Assembly: GCA_003024985.2 (NCBI GenBank)
Contig: PXIH01S0001241.1
DNA length: 45,963 nt
Source of the DNA: Euperipatoides rowelli
Taxonomy: Eukaryota; Onychophora; Udeonychophora; Euonychophora; Peripatopsidae
Strand: one strand, 5' to 3'
The first letter of the stretch is position 1. Each line of letters begins with the position of its first letter. Shown here piece after piece: positions 1-9,356 of this stretch. Both the position numbers and the translations under genes were made by a program. The notes under the pieces were generated by a model. That model did no database searches and had not been told where the DNA came from. It saw only the letters and a program-made list of their open reading frames with translations.

Positions 1-1366
1 AATATTTAAATATCAAAATGTTTCATATGATATTAATATTATTAAAAATAATATTAATCTATATGTTGGATTTTTATTAAATAGTCAAAATATTCCGTTT
101 CATTCAGAGTTGCACATTTTGATGTTAATAGCATTTTTAATGCTGGTTTTAGTATTTATTATTTATACTTCTAACAAATATGCTTTAAGTTGCTCTAAAG
201 ATGTTATAAAAATTGTCAGCTATAACAATGATATTTTAGAGGGAAAAATGATGAATACTAATCTGAATGAACTTTATAATATACAGTATTCTTCAGAAGT
301 TTTTCAGTATTTGATGGAGAGCGTAAGTTCTTTTACTACAGCAATTAAGTCTTCCATGAATCAAGTAAAATTTGATTTAGGTGAAATTTTAAATGTTGTA
401 GAATATTTCAAAGAAGATTCTTTGGAATTTGAATCAATGGCTAATATTTCTTCAATTTACAATAACTTAAACGTTGTTGTTGCTAAGTTTGAACAAACTA
501 CTGAAGAAATTACACAAGATTTTAAAGCTATGTCCAATACAATTGCTGAACATAATAAGAGCATGTCTGATATTTCAAGTACTTTCTATGATAATATTAA
601 GGATTTTATTAATATAAATTCAAATCTTGAAAATTTAAGAGTACTTATCAAGCGTAATTTTGAAGATATAAAGTCTATAAAAGAAAAAATTTCGGTTATA
701 GGTGTTACATTTGAAAAAATAGGTCATCATTATTCTCAGCTCTTGTTACAAACTAATAGTTTGCAAAGTGTCAATAAACTCTTAGTATCAATTTCTGCTC
801 AGACAAACATGCTGGCAATGAACGCAGCAATTGAAGCTGCTAAAGTAGGAGAATCTGGTAAAGGTTTTGCTGTAGTAGCAGAAGAAATTAGGAAGTTAGC
901 AAACAATTCTGGTAAATATTCTAAAACAATTAAAGATGAACTTAGGATGATCAATAATGTAATATCTCTTATTGATAAAGATATGAGTTTAATTTACAAG
1001 GATTTTGTTGATACGAAGAATAATATAGAAGATACTTTTGTGCAGTCCGATAAGATAATTTTAAATTTGTCTAAGCATTCAGAAGAGCTTAGCGAGCTTA
1101 AAAGCAAGTATATCTCTTGTGAATCAAAAATTAAGAATTCAAGAAATGTGTTTAAAGATATATTTGGCTTATACTTTGTTGTTAATGGTAAGTTGCATAA
1201 TATGAATCAAGAGTTGCAAGCGTTTGAGATATCTAAGACAGCTCTAGGTGCTTCAAATACTTTAAAAGATTATTTAGTAAGCATGGAAGATGTAAAGGCT
1301 AAAATAAAACTTATAAGAGATTTAGCAGAAAGGTTAAAAAATAAGATTGAAGATAATAATTCTTGA
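1..1366 (+). CDS. Methyl-accepting chemotaxis protein, 5'-truncated by the window edge
   Basis: This is the C-terminal part of a chemoreceptor that senses a ligand outside the cytoplasm and controls CheA kinase. The frame is open from base 2 with no stop. The TTG at 110 is therefore just an internal codon, not a start, and the real start lies outside the window. A hydrophobic segment (about bases 113-165) is the last transmembrane helix. The rest is cytoplasmic, helical and coiled-coil-like. The signalling hairpin tip is unmistakable ([16 protein letters not shown], then [15 protein letters not shown], about bases 795-905). The gene converges on murB with a 13-base gap. Its position before murB matches mcp-3 (BB0597) in my memory of B31, but the ligand is unknown. 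The family call is certain; the paralogue is inferred. Confidence 0.93.
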   Translation, partial: IFKYQNVSYDINIIKNNINLYVGFLLNSQNIPFHSELHILMLIAFLMLVLVFIIYTSNKYALSCSKDVIKIVSYNNDILEGKMMNTNLNELYNIQYSSEVFQYLMESVSSFTTAIKSSMNQVKFDLGEILNVVEYFKEDSLEFESMANISSIYNNLNVVVAKFEQTTEEITQDFKAMSNTIAEHNKSMSDISSTFYDNIKDFININSNLENLRVLIKRNFEDIKSIKEKISVIGVTFEKIGHHYSQLLLQTNSLQSVNKLLVSISAQTNMLAMNAAIEAAKVGESGKGFAVVAEEIRKLANNSGKYSKTIKDELRMINNVISLIDKDMSLIYKDFVDTKNNIEDTFVQSDKIILNLSKHSEELSELKSKYISCESKIKNSRNVFKDIFGLYFVVNGKLHNMNQELQAFEISKTALGASNTLKDYLVSMEDVKAKIKLIRDLAERLKNKIEDNNS

Positions 1367-1379
1367 TCACTTATTTTGC

Positions 1380-2297
1380 TTAGTCTTCTTTAAACCCAAC
1401 ATAGAGCACTTCTTCTTCAAGTAAGAATCCTTTATATTTTAAAACAGTTTTTTTAACTTTTTTAATTAATTTTTTAATGTCATTGGAGTTAGCATTACCT
1501 GTGTTAATAATGAAATTTCCATGATAATTAGCTACTAAGGCTCCTCCAATTTTTGTTCCTTTTAACCCGCAAGACTCAATAATTTTTCCGCTAGGTTCTT
1601 TGAAATTTTCATTATTTTTAAATGTACTTCCAGTACTATAGTTAAGGTAATGTCCTTTCTTGGTTCTATCTGTTTTATTTGCATGCATTATTTTATATAT
1701 TTCATTTTCATTTCCTTTTTCTAGATTTAAAGTAGCACTTAATATAAGGTAATTTTTATTTTTAAAAGGAGAAAGTTTGTAAGCAAAATCTGTTTTTTTA
1801 AATTTTTTTGTCTGTATTATCTTTTTATCGCTAATGAATGTAACTTCTTCTAGTATATCTGAAATCTCTCTTCCGTAACATCGTGCATTCATCCATATAG
1901 CTCCACCAAGTGTTCCTGGTAGCCCATAAGCAAATTCAAGTCCTTTTAAACTATGCTTTAAGGCTAAGTGGCATAAATTTTCAAAAATAACCCCACTTTC
2001 TGCATGAATTTTATTTTTCTCTGATAATGTTATTTTGTTTAAAAGTCCTGTGTGAATAATAATAAAATTAAGTTCCTTTTCATCATTTACTAAAATGTTT
2101 GATCCACCACCTAATATGAAAGTTTTAATTTTTTCTTGCATACAAATTTTAAAAATACTAATAGTTTCTTCAATTGTTTTAGGTTCAAAAAAGAAGTTAG
2201 CAATTCCTCCTATTTTATAAGTTGTATATTCTTTTAAATCTTTCTTGAGAGGTTTTATGTTGATTTTGTCAAAAAAATTATTTAATCTTATTACCAT
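1380..2297 (-). CDS. murB: UDP-N-acetylenolpyruvoylglucosamine reductase MurB
   Basis: MurB is the flavoenzyme that reduces UDP-GlcNAc-enolpyruvate to UDP-MurNAc with NADPH, the second committed step of peptidoglycan synthesis in the cytoplasm. The FAD-binding part shows TTYKIGGIANFF (residues 25-36), GGGSNILVND (63-72) and GLPGTLGGAIWMNA (125-138). The C-terminal part has NYSTGSTFKN, whose Ser224 matches the catalytic proton donor, and the EEEV motif (294-297) carrying the conserved Glu. At 305 residues it has the usual length. The ATG at 2297 has only a weak ribosome-binding site, but no other start lies near. It is a single gene on the minus strand, divergent from cysS. Confidence 0.96.
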   Translation of the reverse strand: MVIRLNNFFDKINIKPLKKDLKEYTTYKIGGIANFFFEPKTIEETISIFKICMQEKIKTFILGGGSNILVNDEKELNFIIIHTGLLNKITLSEKNKIHAESGVIFENLCHLALKHSLKGLEFAYGLPGTLGGAIWMNARCYGREISDILEEVTFISDKKIIQTKKFKKTDFAYKLSPFKNKNYLILSATLNLEKGNENEIYKIMHANKTDRTKKGHYLNYSTGSTFKNNENFKEPSGKIIESCGLKGTKIGGALVANYHGNFIINTGNANSNDIKKLIKKVKKTVLKYKGFLLEEEVLYVGFKED

Positions 2298-2353
2298 GAG
2301 CTTATTTTATATAAAATGATAAAGTTGTGCAAATAAAAGATTAGAGGATTGTT

Positions 2354-3784
2354 ATGTTGATGAAACTTTATAATACAAGGTCAAAATGTAAGGTTGAAAT
2401 TCAAAAAAAACGTGAATTAAAACTTTATTGTTGTGGTCCTACTGTTTATGCTTATGCTCATATAGGAAACTTAAGAACTTATATTTGTGAGGATTTTTTA
2501 TTAAAGACTTTTAAATGTTTGGATTATAAGTTAAATCATGTAATGAATATTACAGATATTGGTCATTTAACAGGTGATTCTGACTTAGGTGAAGATAAAG
2601 TATTAAAAACAGCAAGGGAGAAAAGACTTAGCGTGCTTGAGGTTAGTAAGTTTTACACTGAAGAGTTTTTTAAGTCTTGTGAGTTACTTAACATACAAAG
2701 GCCTAATAAAATACTTGTAGCTACAGATTATGTTCCTCAAATGATAAATATAATAGAAAAGCTGGAGAAACTTGGATTTACTTATTTTGCTAATGGGAAT
2801 GTATACTTTGATACTGCTAAATATAAAGATTATGGCAAGATGGCTAGTATTGTTTGCTTGAATTTATTTGATGGCTCAAGGGTAGAACTTGACTATACAA
2901 AGAAAAATAAGGCAGATTTTGTCTTATGGTTTACCCGTTCTAAATTTTCAGATCAAGCTATGAAATGGGAATCGCCTTGGGGCTTTGGTTACCCAAGTTG
3001 GCACATAGAATGCTCAGCTATGAATTTAGATTATTTTGGATCTTCTTTAGATATTCATTGTGGAGGAGTTGATCATATTGGTGTTCATCATACAAATGAG
3101 CTTGCAATATGTGAAAGTTTCTTAGGTATACCTTGGTGTAATTTGTGGGTACATTTTGAATTTTTAATTCTGGATGTTGAAAAGATGTCAAAGTCTAAGG
3201 GTAATTCTATTACTCTTAATGTTTTGAAGGAAAAAGAGTTTAGTCCGTTAGATTTTAGATATTTATGTTTGACAACTCATTACAGAACCCAGCTTAAGTT
3301 TACTTTTGTTAGTTTACAAGCAAGTCGTAATGCCAGGCTTAAACTAGTAGATAGAGTTTCTAGTCTTTACCTTAAACTTACTAAGGAAGAGCTAGAACAA
3401 CTAAAATTAAACTTTGTTGGTGAACTAGAAAAGCAATATTATAGTCAATTTTTAGAAAAAATATCCAATGACTTAAATATACCCCAAGCTTTAGCATTAG
3501 CTTGGGAATTACTTAAAGAAGTAAATTTAAAGGAATTAGAGAAGGTTAAATTACTTTTTGCTTTTGATGAAATCTTTTCTATTAACTTGAAGCAACTAGT
3601 TGAAGTTAAAGAAGACAATGAAATAATAGAATTAGATGAGGATTTAACTTTATTGTTAAAAGAACGTTTAATTGCTAGGAAAAACAAAAATTATGTAAAA
3701 TCCGATGAAATTAGAAGATATTTTGAGCAAAAAGGTTTTGTTTTAGTTGACCTTGAAGATGACATAAAGGTCAAGAAGGGGTAA
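2354..3784 (+). CDS. cysS: Cysteinyl-tRNA synthetase
   Basis: This class I synthetase charges tRNA-Cys with cysteine in the cytoplasm. It shows the HIGN signature (residues 36-39) and KMSKS (277-281). The expected zinc ligands are present: Cys27 in YCCGPTVY, Cys220 in HIECSAM, and His245 and Glu249 in GVHHTNELA. At 476 residues it is of normal length. Two ATGs lie six bases apart. AGAGGA at 2343-2348 sits five bases before the first, which I chose. The next gene begins nine bases after the stop, so the two are probably cotranscribed. The gene order murB-cysS matches B31. Confidence 0.97.
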   Translation: MLMKLYNTRSKCKVEIQKKRELKLYCCGPTVYAYAHIGNLRTYICEDFLLKTFKCLDYKLNHVMNITDIGHLTGDSDLGEDKVLKTAREKRLSVLEVSKFYTEEFFKSCELLNIQRPNKILVATDYVPQMINIIEKLEKLGFTYFANGNVYFDTAKYKDYGKMASIVCLNLFDGSRVELDYTKKNKADFVLWFTRSKFSDQAMKWESPWGFGYPSWHIECSAMNLDYFGSSLDIHCGGVDHIGVHHTNELAICESFLGIPWCNLWVHFEFLILDVEKMSKSKGNSITLNVLKEKEFSPLDFRYLCLTTHYRTQLKFTFVSLQASRNARLKLVDRVSSLYLKLTKEELEQLKLNFVGELEKQYYSQFLEKISNDLNIPQALALAWELLKEVNLKELEKVKLLFAFDEIFSINLKQLVEVKEDNEIIELDEDLTLLLKERLIARKNKNYVKSDEIRRYFEQKGFVLVDLEDDIKVKKG

Positions 3785-3793
3785 AATTATTTA

Positions 3794-5323
3794 ATGCATA
3801 GGTTATTTGCAAATAAATCTTACCTTTTGAGTATAGTGTTTATTTTGTGTTTTATTTTTTTTATTGTTTCAAGTATTTTTTATTATAGAAAGCCATTATT
3901 AGAAGATATTGCACCGATTCCATCTTCTTATAAAAATAATATTATTATTAAGGGTAAATATTTAGGTAATAATATTGGAGAAATCAATATAAATAATAGT
4001 TATTTAACAAGAAACTTTATAAAAGAGTGGAAAGACACTAGAATAGTTTTTAACATTACACAAGATACTAATTCTGGTCTTATTTTTGTAAGAAATGAAT
4101 ATGGTAAAAGTAATGAATTGTTCTTAGTTATAGACAGACAAGTTCCCATTAGAATTCCTACAAAAAAAAATCCTGTATTTTATACAAATCAAGATCTCTT
4201 TTTAAAAATAAATTCTATTGCTATTCTTAGGGGCAATAATTTATTGGCTGGGTTGGGTAATAGACGGTTAATAATAGAAACGACTAATAAAATACATAAA
4301 ATTACAAGCGAAAATATTATAAATTGGGATGATACAAGTATAAGATTTTTTGTGCCTAAAACTTTAACTTCAGATGGAAAATTATATTTGGAAATTAATG
4401 ATATGTTAAGTAATAAAATCTCTTATTCTTTAGAATCAAATTTTTTTAGATGGAACTTAGGTCTTTCACAAACTTTTAAAATAACAGAAGAAATTTATTC
4501 AGTTCTTAAAAAGAATAGCAAACCATTTTATGGTTTAAGTTTTGCTATATTTTATTTAAATCCGTTAATAAATGAAAGGCAGTATTTTGTAAAATCTAAT
4601 AACAAAGATAGTAGTCTGTATTCAAATAATTTATTTTTCTCTCAAATGAGAGATAATAAGTTAATTCTAAATAATGAATTTGTTATTTATGATTTAAATT
4701 TGGAATTCTTAGATAGTCATGCTTTAGCTGAGTTAACAGTAGATTTTCAAAAGACAAGTAATGAATATAAGCGTTATGTTATAGACAAAAAATCGTATTA
4801 TAAGCCTTACAACAATTTGAATATCAAAAATTTTTTAAAGGATGTAAACTCAAAAAGTGTTTATAATAGGAGTAAGGAAATACTTAGAAATGTTATTAAC
4901 TTATTGAAGTTAGAAGACAATGAGCTTAGCTTGGAAGATTCTTTGAAAAAATATGCAATTTCAAAAAAAAATTTAATGAGTCTTGTAAATGTAATATTTT
5001 TGCAAGAGCAAATTCCTTTAAGAACTGTATTAGGCTTATATTTTAATAAAAATACAAAAAAATTAGAAGAACATGTTTGGTTTGAGTTTTTTCTCAATAA
5101 AGTAGGATTTATATATTTTGATATAATAAAAGCACTTGAAACTAAAAATCTCAATGATTATTTTGCTGATATTTCTAATAATTACATAATTTATGGTTAT
5201 AAGGAGGATTTTGATATGGAAACACCTTCAGGAAATTATGTAGATGCAGGTTTGCTTAAGTATAAAAATTTACTAATTAATGAGTATTATGTTAAATATA
5301 AATTTATTTTAAGAGAAAATTGA
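3794..5323 (+). CDS. Membrane-anchored protein with TIG-like repeats and a transglutaminase-like domain
   Basis: I recognise the position (BB0600-like in B31), but no function is established. A single N-terminal membrane segment (about residues 10-31) places the remaining ~475 residues outside the cytoplasmic membrane. Residues 40-113 and 130-213 each read like an IPT/TIG immunoglobulin-like repeat (pattern IxGxxLG, W-D-T-x-I, then a closing strand before S-N). Residues about 360-445 resemble a transglutaminase core: IPLRTVLGLYF (407-417), then EEHVWFEFF with His427, and a later FD (442-443). The residue expected to be the catalytic Cys is Ser390 or Lys391, so the fold may be inactive. It sits between cysS and glyA on the plus strand. 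The domain calls are by eye and need profile searches. Confidence 0.72.
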   Translation: MHRLFANKSYLLSIVFILCFIFFIVSSIFYYRKPLLEDIAPIPSSYKNNIIIKGKYLGNNIGEININNSYLTRNFIKEWKDTRIVFNITQDTNSGLIFVRNEYGKSNELFLVIDRQVPIRIPTKKNPVFYTNQDLFLKINSIAILRGNNLLAGLGNRRLIIETTNKIHKITSENIINWDDTSIRFFVPKTLTSDGKLYLEINDMLSNKISYSLESNFFRWNLGLSQTFKITEEIYSVLKKNSKPFYGLSFAIFYLNPLINERQYFVKSNNKDSSLYSNNLFFSQMRDNKLILNNEFVIYDLNLEFLDSHALAELTVDFQKTSNEYKRYVIDKKSYYKPYNNLNIKNFLKDVNSKSVYNRSKEILRNVINLLKLEDNELSLEDSLKKYAISKKNLMSLVNVIFLQEQIPLRTVLGLYFNKNTKKLEEHVWFEFFLNKVGFIYFDIIKALETKNLNDYFADISNNYIIYGYKEDFDMETPSGNYVDAGLLKYKNLLINEYYVKYKFILREN

Positions 5324-5394
5324 AATATATGAATTTAACTCGTTATTTGTAAATTAGCAAAGTAATAATGATAGATTACTTTAAAGAGGTTAAT

Positions 5395-6648
5395 ATGTAT
5401 GATAGGGATATATTTGGTTTAATAGAACAAGAAAGAGAAAGAGAAATAGAGCATGTTGAACTTATTGCTTCTGAGAATTTTGTGTCCAAAGAAGTAAGAA
5501 CAGCTGTTGGAAGTGTTCTAACTAACAAATATGCAGAAGGATATCCGGGTAAAAGGTTTTATGGTGGTTGCGAAATTGTTGATAAAATAGAATCCTTAGC
5601 AATAGATAGGGTTAAGGAGCTTTTTAAGGCAAAATATGCGAATGTGCAACCTCACAGTGGTAGTCAAGCTAATATGGCAGCTATTCTATCTTTAATAAAA
5701 CCTGGTAGTAAAATCTTGGGTATGGAACTTGCTCATGGGGGACATTTGACACATGGTAGTAAAGTAAATTTTTCAGGAATGCTTTTTGATTCTTATTCTT
5801 ATGGAGTAGATAGAGATACAGAACTTATAGATTATGATAATGTTTTAAAACTTGCAAAAAAAATAAGGCCTAATTTAATAATTGCTGGAGCCACAGCTTA
5901 TTCAAGAGAAATAGATTTTGAAAAATTTAGAACAATAGCTGATGAAGTTGGTGCATATTTGTTGTGTGATATTGCCCATATAGCTGGTTTGATTGTTACA
6001 GGTTTTCATAATTCGCCAATAGATTGTGCTCATGTTACTACAAGTACTGTTCACAAGACTTTAAGAGGACCAAGAGGAGGTTTAATTCTTTTAGGTAAAG
6101 AAAATAACATGCTTATAGACTACAACAACAAAGCAAGGAGTCTAGAACTAGCTATTGCTTCAAGTGTCTTTCCAAGTACCCAAGGTGGTCCATTGATGCA
6201 TGTGATTGCCGGTAAAGCTATTGCCTTTAAGGAAGCACTATCTTCAGTATATAAGGAATATGTTGCTCAAATTTTAAAGAATGCAAAAATAATGGCAAGT
6301 TATTTTAATGAAGAAGGTTTTAGAGTAGTAAGTGGTGGAACTGATAATCATTTATTTTTGGTAGATCTTAGCAATATAGGAATGACAGGGAATGAAGTAG
6401 AGAAAAAATTGAGTAAGATAAATATTACCTTGAACAAAAACATGATTCCTTTCGATACACAAATTCCATCTTTAAGTTCTGGAGTTAGAATTGGAACTGC
6501 TGCCATAACGACTAGAGGGTTAAAGGAACAAGATAGCTTAAACGTAGCTAAGTTTATCATTAGAGCGTTAAAAACAGAAAATGAATCTGAGCTCATACGT
6601 ATAAGAGGAGAAGTTGTAAGTTTAATGAGAAGCTTTCCTTTTCCTTAA
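5395..6648 (+). CDS. glyA: Serine hydroxymethyltransferase
   Basis: GlyA is a PLP enzyme that converts serine plus tetrahydrofolate to glycine and 5,10-methylene-tetrahydrofolate, the main one-carbon source. I chose the ATG at 5395 over the one at 5368 because AAAGAGG ends five bases before it. This gives 417 residues with the typical N-terminus ([10 protein letters not shown]). Motifs include the [12 protein letters not shown] segment (residues 20-31), [15 protein letters not shown] (44-58), the QPHSGSQAN phosphate site (85-93), the DIAHIAGL segment (192-199) and [15 protein letters not shown], in which Lys221 forms the PLP Schiff base. Its spacing (71 bases after the previous gene, 49 before the next) is compatible with an operon. 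Confidence 0.97.
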   Translation: MYDRDIFGLIEQEREREIEHVELIASENFVSKEVRTAVGSVLTNKYAEGYPGKRFYGGCEIVDKIESLAIDRVKELFKAKYANVQPHSGSQANMAAILSLIKPGSKILGMELAHGGHLTHGSKVNFSGMLFDSYSYGVDRDTELIDYDNVLKLAKKIRPNLIIAGATAYSREIDFEKFRTIADEVGAYLLCDIAHIAGLIVTGFHNSPIDCAHVTTSTVHKTLRGPRGGLILLGKENNMLIDYNNKARSLELAIASSVFPSTQGGPLMHVIAGKAIAFKEALSSVYKEYVAQILKNAKIMASYFNEEGFRVVSGGTDNHLFLVDLSNIGMTGNEVEKKLSKINITLNKNMIPFDTQIPSLSSGVRIGTAAITTRGLKEQDSLNVAKFIIRALKTENESELIRIRGEVVSLMRSFPFP

Positions 6649-6697
6649 TAGATTAAAAATTAATTGGATACAATAATACTACAAAGAGAGGTCTTAG

Positions 6698-7453
6698 ATG
6701 GAGAGAAACATCTTACAAATATTTTTTTTATTTTTTTTACTTGTTATTATTTTTAATCCTTTCACTCTTGGTTTGCTTATTATATTTATAATTTTCTCTC
6801 TTTTTCTTGGACTCTTAAATGGTATGAGATTTTCCACAAAAAGGACTTATTATTCTTCTTCTAAAGTACGTGAGTTTGAGTTTTACAAACTTTCCTTTTT
6901 GTTGGTAGCTAGACTCATTGCTATTTTTGGTTCAATGAATGGAGAACAGCTTAATTATATTAATTTTTTAATTAATTCGCTTAATTTATCAGAACGTGAA
7001 AAAACAAATTTATATAATACTTTTCATGCTAGTATAACTAGATATAGAAATTTAGACAAAATATTATTTACTTTAAAACTTAGTTATTTTCAGCATAATG
7101 ATTTTTTTTTGTGGCTTTTAGATTCTCTAAATAAGATAAGTTCTTTGGCAAATTATAAAAACTTAGAAGCTATTAATTTTATACGTTATGTAGCTGAGTT
7201 CTTAGAAGTAGATTTAGATAATAATGATTTTCATAAAAATGTTAACATAGAGATTATTAATCCATATGAAGTTTTAGGGCTTGAATCCTTTGCAACAGAT
7301 GATGAAATTAAAAAAAACTATAAAAAATTAGTTATAAAATATCACCCTGATAAATTTGAAAATGATCTTGATAAACAGAAGAAAGCAAATGATAAGTTTT
7401 TAAAGATACAAGATGCTTATAGCAGAATTTGCAGAGAAAGAAATATTAAGTAA
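6698..7453 (+). CDS. Membrane-anchored J-domain protein, DjlA-like
   Basis: This is a probable DnaJ-family cochaperone that would recruit DnaK to the inner membrane. The N-terminus is strongly hydrophobic (residues about 7-42). The middle (about 65-155) is helical and resembles the TerB-like region of DjlA. The last 65 residues form a J domain: INPYEVLGL, a basic helix II (KKNYKKLVIKY), then the HPD tripeptide (HPDKF) and a closing helix. The zinc-finger and substrate-binding domains of true DnaJ are missing. AGAGAGG at 6685-6691 supports the ATG at 6698. It is the last gene of the cysS run and is followed by a good terminator. BB0602 is my recalled B31 counterpart. Confidence 0.85.
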   Translation: MERNILQIFFLFFLLVIIFNPFTLGLLIIFIIFSLFLGLLNGMRFSTKRTYYSSSKVREFEFYKLSFLLVARLIAIFGSMNGEQLNYINFLINSLNLSEREKTNLYNTFHASITRYRNLDKILFTLKLSYFQHNDFFLWLLDSLNKISSLANYKNLEAINFIRYVAEFLEVDLDNNDFHKNVNIEIINPYEVLGLESFATDDEIKKNYKKLVIKYHPDKFENDLDKQKKANDKFLKIQDAYSRICRERNIK

Positions 7454-7486
7454 AGAAAAGGTATAAAGATACCTCTTCTATTTTTT
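7454..7486 (+). terminator. Rho-independent terminator after the J-domain gene
   Basis: An 11-bp stem (7454-7464 with 7469-7479, one A-C mismatch) closes a four-base AAAG loop. It is followed by A and six T residues (7481-7486). It lies directly after the stop at 7453 and just before the convergent p66 stop at 7491, so it ends the plus-strand cysS-glyA-J-domain transcript. Confidence 0.8.
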
Positions 7487-7490
7487 AAGT

Positions 7491-9218
7491 TTAATCAGTG
7501 TTGTCAAATTTAATTTCACATTGTATGAAAACACTTCCTATTGTGTCTTTTGCAGCTAATAAGTCGTTTGAATCCCAGCCGATTGAAAAACTTGTTAACT
7601 TTATTAATTTTTCTAATTTAATCCCTGTTTTGAAATATAGATTATTAGAGCTTATTCCTTTGAAAAAGTATGCTCCAATGTAGGGTATTAAGAACGCTTC
7701 CTCTGATATTGATTGTAGTGGCAATGCGTAGTCTAAAAATATAGCCGTTCCAAATTTAATGGCACTTTGAAAGCTAGAAGTCTTAAGTTCATCAGGATTT
7801 TCAATTGGGTTGTCAACATTTGGTATATTTCTAAATAAATCGTATACTCCAATAGAGAAAATCCAGCCAAGATTTGGAATAATTCCTTCTTTATTATCTT
7901 CATAAGTAGAAAGAGAGGTATTTAAAGACGTAAATGAATTTTCTGCAATATCTTTTAATTTGTTGTTTGTATTATCATGAGATGCATAAAGGTTTTGTCC
8001 AAAATTAGAAAATAAAGTTACTCCAGATTTTTTGTCTTGTTCTCCAAAAACTTTTGTGTCATATGAATCTTTGCCTTTAATTTCCCAACTTTCATCTTTT
8101 CCTGTTTTTGTATTCCATGCAAAGGTTATTCCAGCCCCAACTGCATATGCAATACTTGTTTTATTTTGTTGTGAGAAATTTAGCGCATTACTAATTAAAT
8201 CTAGTTTACCATCACTTGTATTGGCTTTTTTTGTTATGTATCCAAATGTTGAAAAGTCACTTGCAAAGGGATCAACTGCAATGTCAGCTCCTCCTGAGAA
8301 AACCAAGTGAGTGTTTCTATCATTAATTGTTCCTAAGGGTATTTTGTAACTCATTCCTATAGAACTTAAAATTGCTCCGTTTGATAATGTGGATCTATAA
8401 ATATCATCATTAGCTACAGCTCCTGTATCTTTTTGATGGTATATCATTGGTCTTGTTAAGAATGAGTCGTAGTTCCCTGCTGCAGCTGTTACTGCTAAAT
8501 TGAGACTGATTGCTTCAATGGGCTTAATTTTAAATTGTGTGCCTAGTAATATACCTTTTTGTGGAAAATTAAAATTACTTTCATTTCTATCACCTGAACC
8601 AGCAGCACCTAGAGAAAAAATCCAGTCAAGATAGTTTGATTTGTAACCAAGAGAAAAACCACCAACTACGCTAGCAGAACGTGCTATTATTGTTTTTCTC
8701 TCCAATATGTTCTCACTACCATCACTTGGTTTGCCATAATATTTAGAAGTAATTGTAGATATTGGTGCACTTAAAATTAGACTCTCTTCATTAAATTTAA
8801 AATCTGGATATTTACTTATTTTCATGTAAAAAGCATATATATTAATTTGTGCTGTAATATCACCTAGTTCTAATTGGAATAATCTGTTTGAGTTTTTTGT
8901 ACTATCACTTGTATTGAGTTTTAAGTCTTTAACCATAACAGTTTTTAGGATTATATCCTCAATTTTAATGTAACCTGAAATTTCTCTATTTTTTCCAAGT
9001 TCTGGATTTTCAACAAAAGGTTTAAATTTAATTTGAACATCTGTTGAGTTTTCTATTCCTGGTACTACAGTATCTATGTCGTACCTAAATTCACTTGTAT
9101 TTTTAAAAATAAACTTAGGCATCCAAGTTTTTACATTAAATGTGTCTGTTGCTTCTTGTGCAAATAATGAAGAAACAATTAATAAATAGAAAAATATTAG
9201 CATATTGAATTTTTTCAT
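7491..9218 (-). CDS. p66: P66 outer-membrane porin / surface protein
   Basis: P66 (Oms66) is a beta-barrel outer-membrane protein; in Lyme Borrelia it forms a very large pore and binds integrins. The N-terminus is a clear Sec signal (KK, hydrophobic core, SLFA|QE, cleavage near residue 20). The mature chain alternates polar and hydrophobic residues as in transmembrane beta strands, with many aromatic girdle residues and few cysteines. It ends in a strand-like IGSVFIQCEIKFDNTD. At 575 residues it is shorter than the ~618 I recall for B. burgdorferi, so surface loops probably differ and integrin binding should not be assumed. It lies downstream of lctP, as BB0603 lies after BB0604. Identity rests on synteny plus the outer-membrane features. 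Confidence 0.85.
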   Translation of the reverse strand: MKKFNMLIFFYLLIVSSLFAQEATDTFNVKTWMPKFIFKNTSEFRYDIDTVVPGIENSTDVQIKFKPFVENPELGKNREISGYIKIEDIILKTVMVKDLKLNTSDSTKNSNRLFQLELGDITAQINIYAFYMKISKYPDFKFNEESLILSAPISTITSKYYGKPSDGSENILERKTIIARSASVVGGFSLGYKSNYLDWIFSLGAAGSGDRNESNFNFPQKGILLGTQFKIKPIEAISLNLAVTAAAGNYDSFLTRPMIYHQKDTGAVANDDIYRSTLSNGAILSSIGMSYKIPLGTINDRNTHLVFSGGADIAVDPFASDFSTFGYITKKANTSDGKLDLISNALNFSQQNKTSIAYAVGAGITFAWNTKTGKDESWEIKGKDSYDTKVFGEQDKKSGVTLFSNFGQNLYASHDNTNNKLKDIAENSFTSLNTSLSTYEDNKEGIIPNLGWIFSIGVYDLFRNIPNVDNPIENPDELKTSSFQSAIKFGTAIFLDYALPLQSISEEAFLIPYIGAYFFKGISSNNLYFKTGIKLEKLIKLTSFSIGWDSNDLLAAKDTIGSVFIQCEIKFDNTD

Positions 9219-9233
9219 AAATTTTTCTTTTCT

Positions 9234-9290
9234 CCTTACTTAATTTATTAAACAATATTGTCTTAATACTAAAATCTATGTTAAGTAAGG
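9234..9290. promoter_or_regulatory. Inverted repeat in the p66 5' region
   Basis: CCTTACTTAA at 9234-9243 is repeated inverted as TTAAGTAAGG at 9281-9290, with 37 bases between. It lies in the 138-base gap between lctP and p66, within about 75 bases upstream of the p66 start. It could be a regulator site or a leader-RNA stem. I saw no convincing -35/-10 pair here. Confidence 0.45.
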
Positions 9291-9356
9291 TAATAATAAT
9301 TTATGAATATAAAAAAATCAATATTTTATGATTGCTACTTAAGGTTTTTATAGTAT

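Noticed and set aside
110-1366. A chemoreceptor gene starting at the TTG at 110
   Set aside because: The frame is open upstream to the window edge and the receptor family is longer; the gene is truncated by the window.
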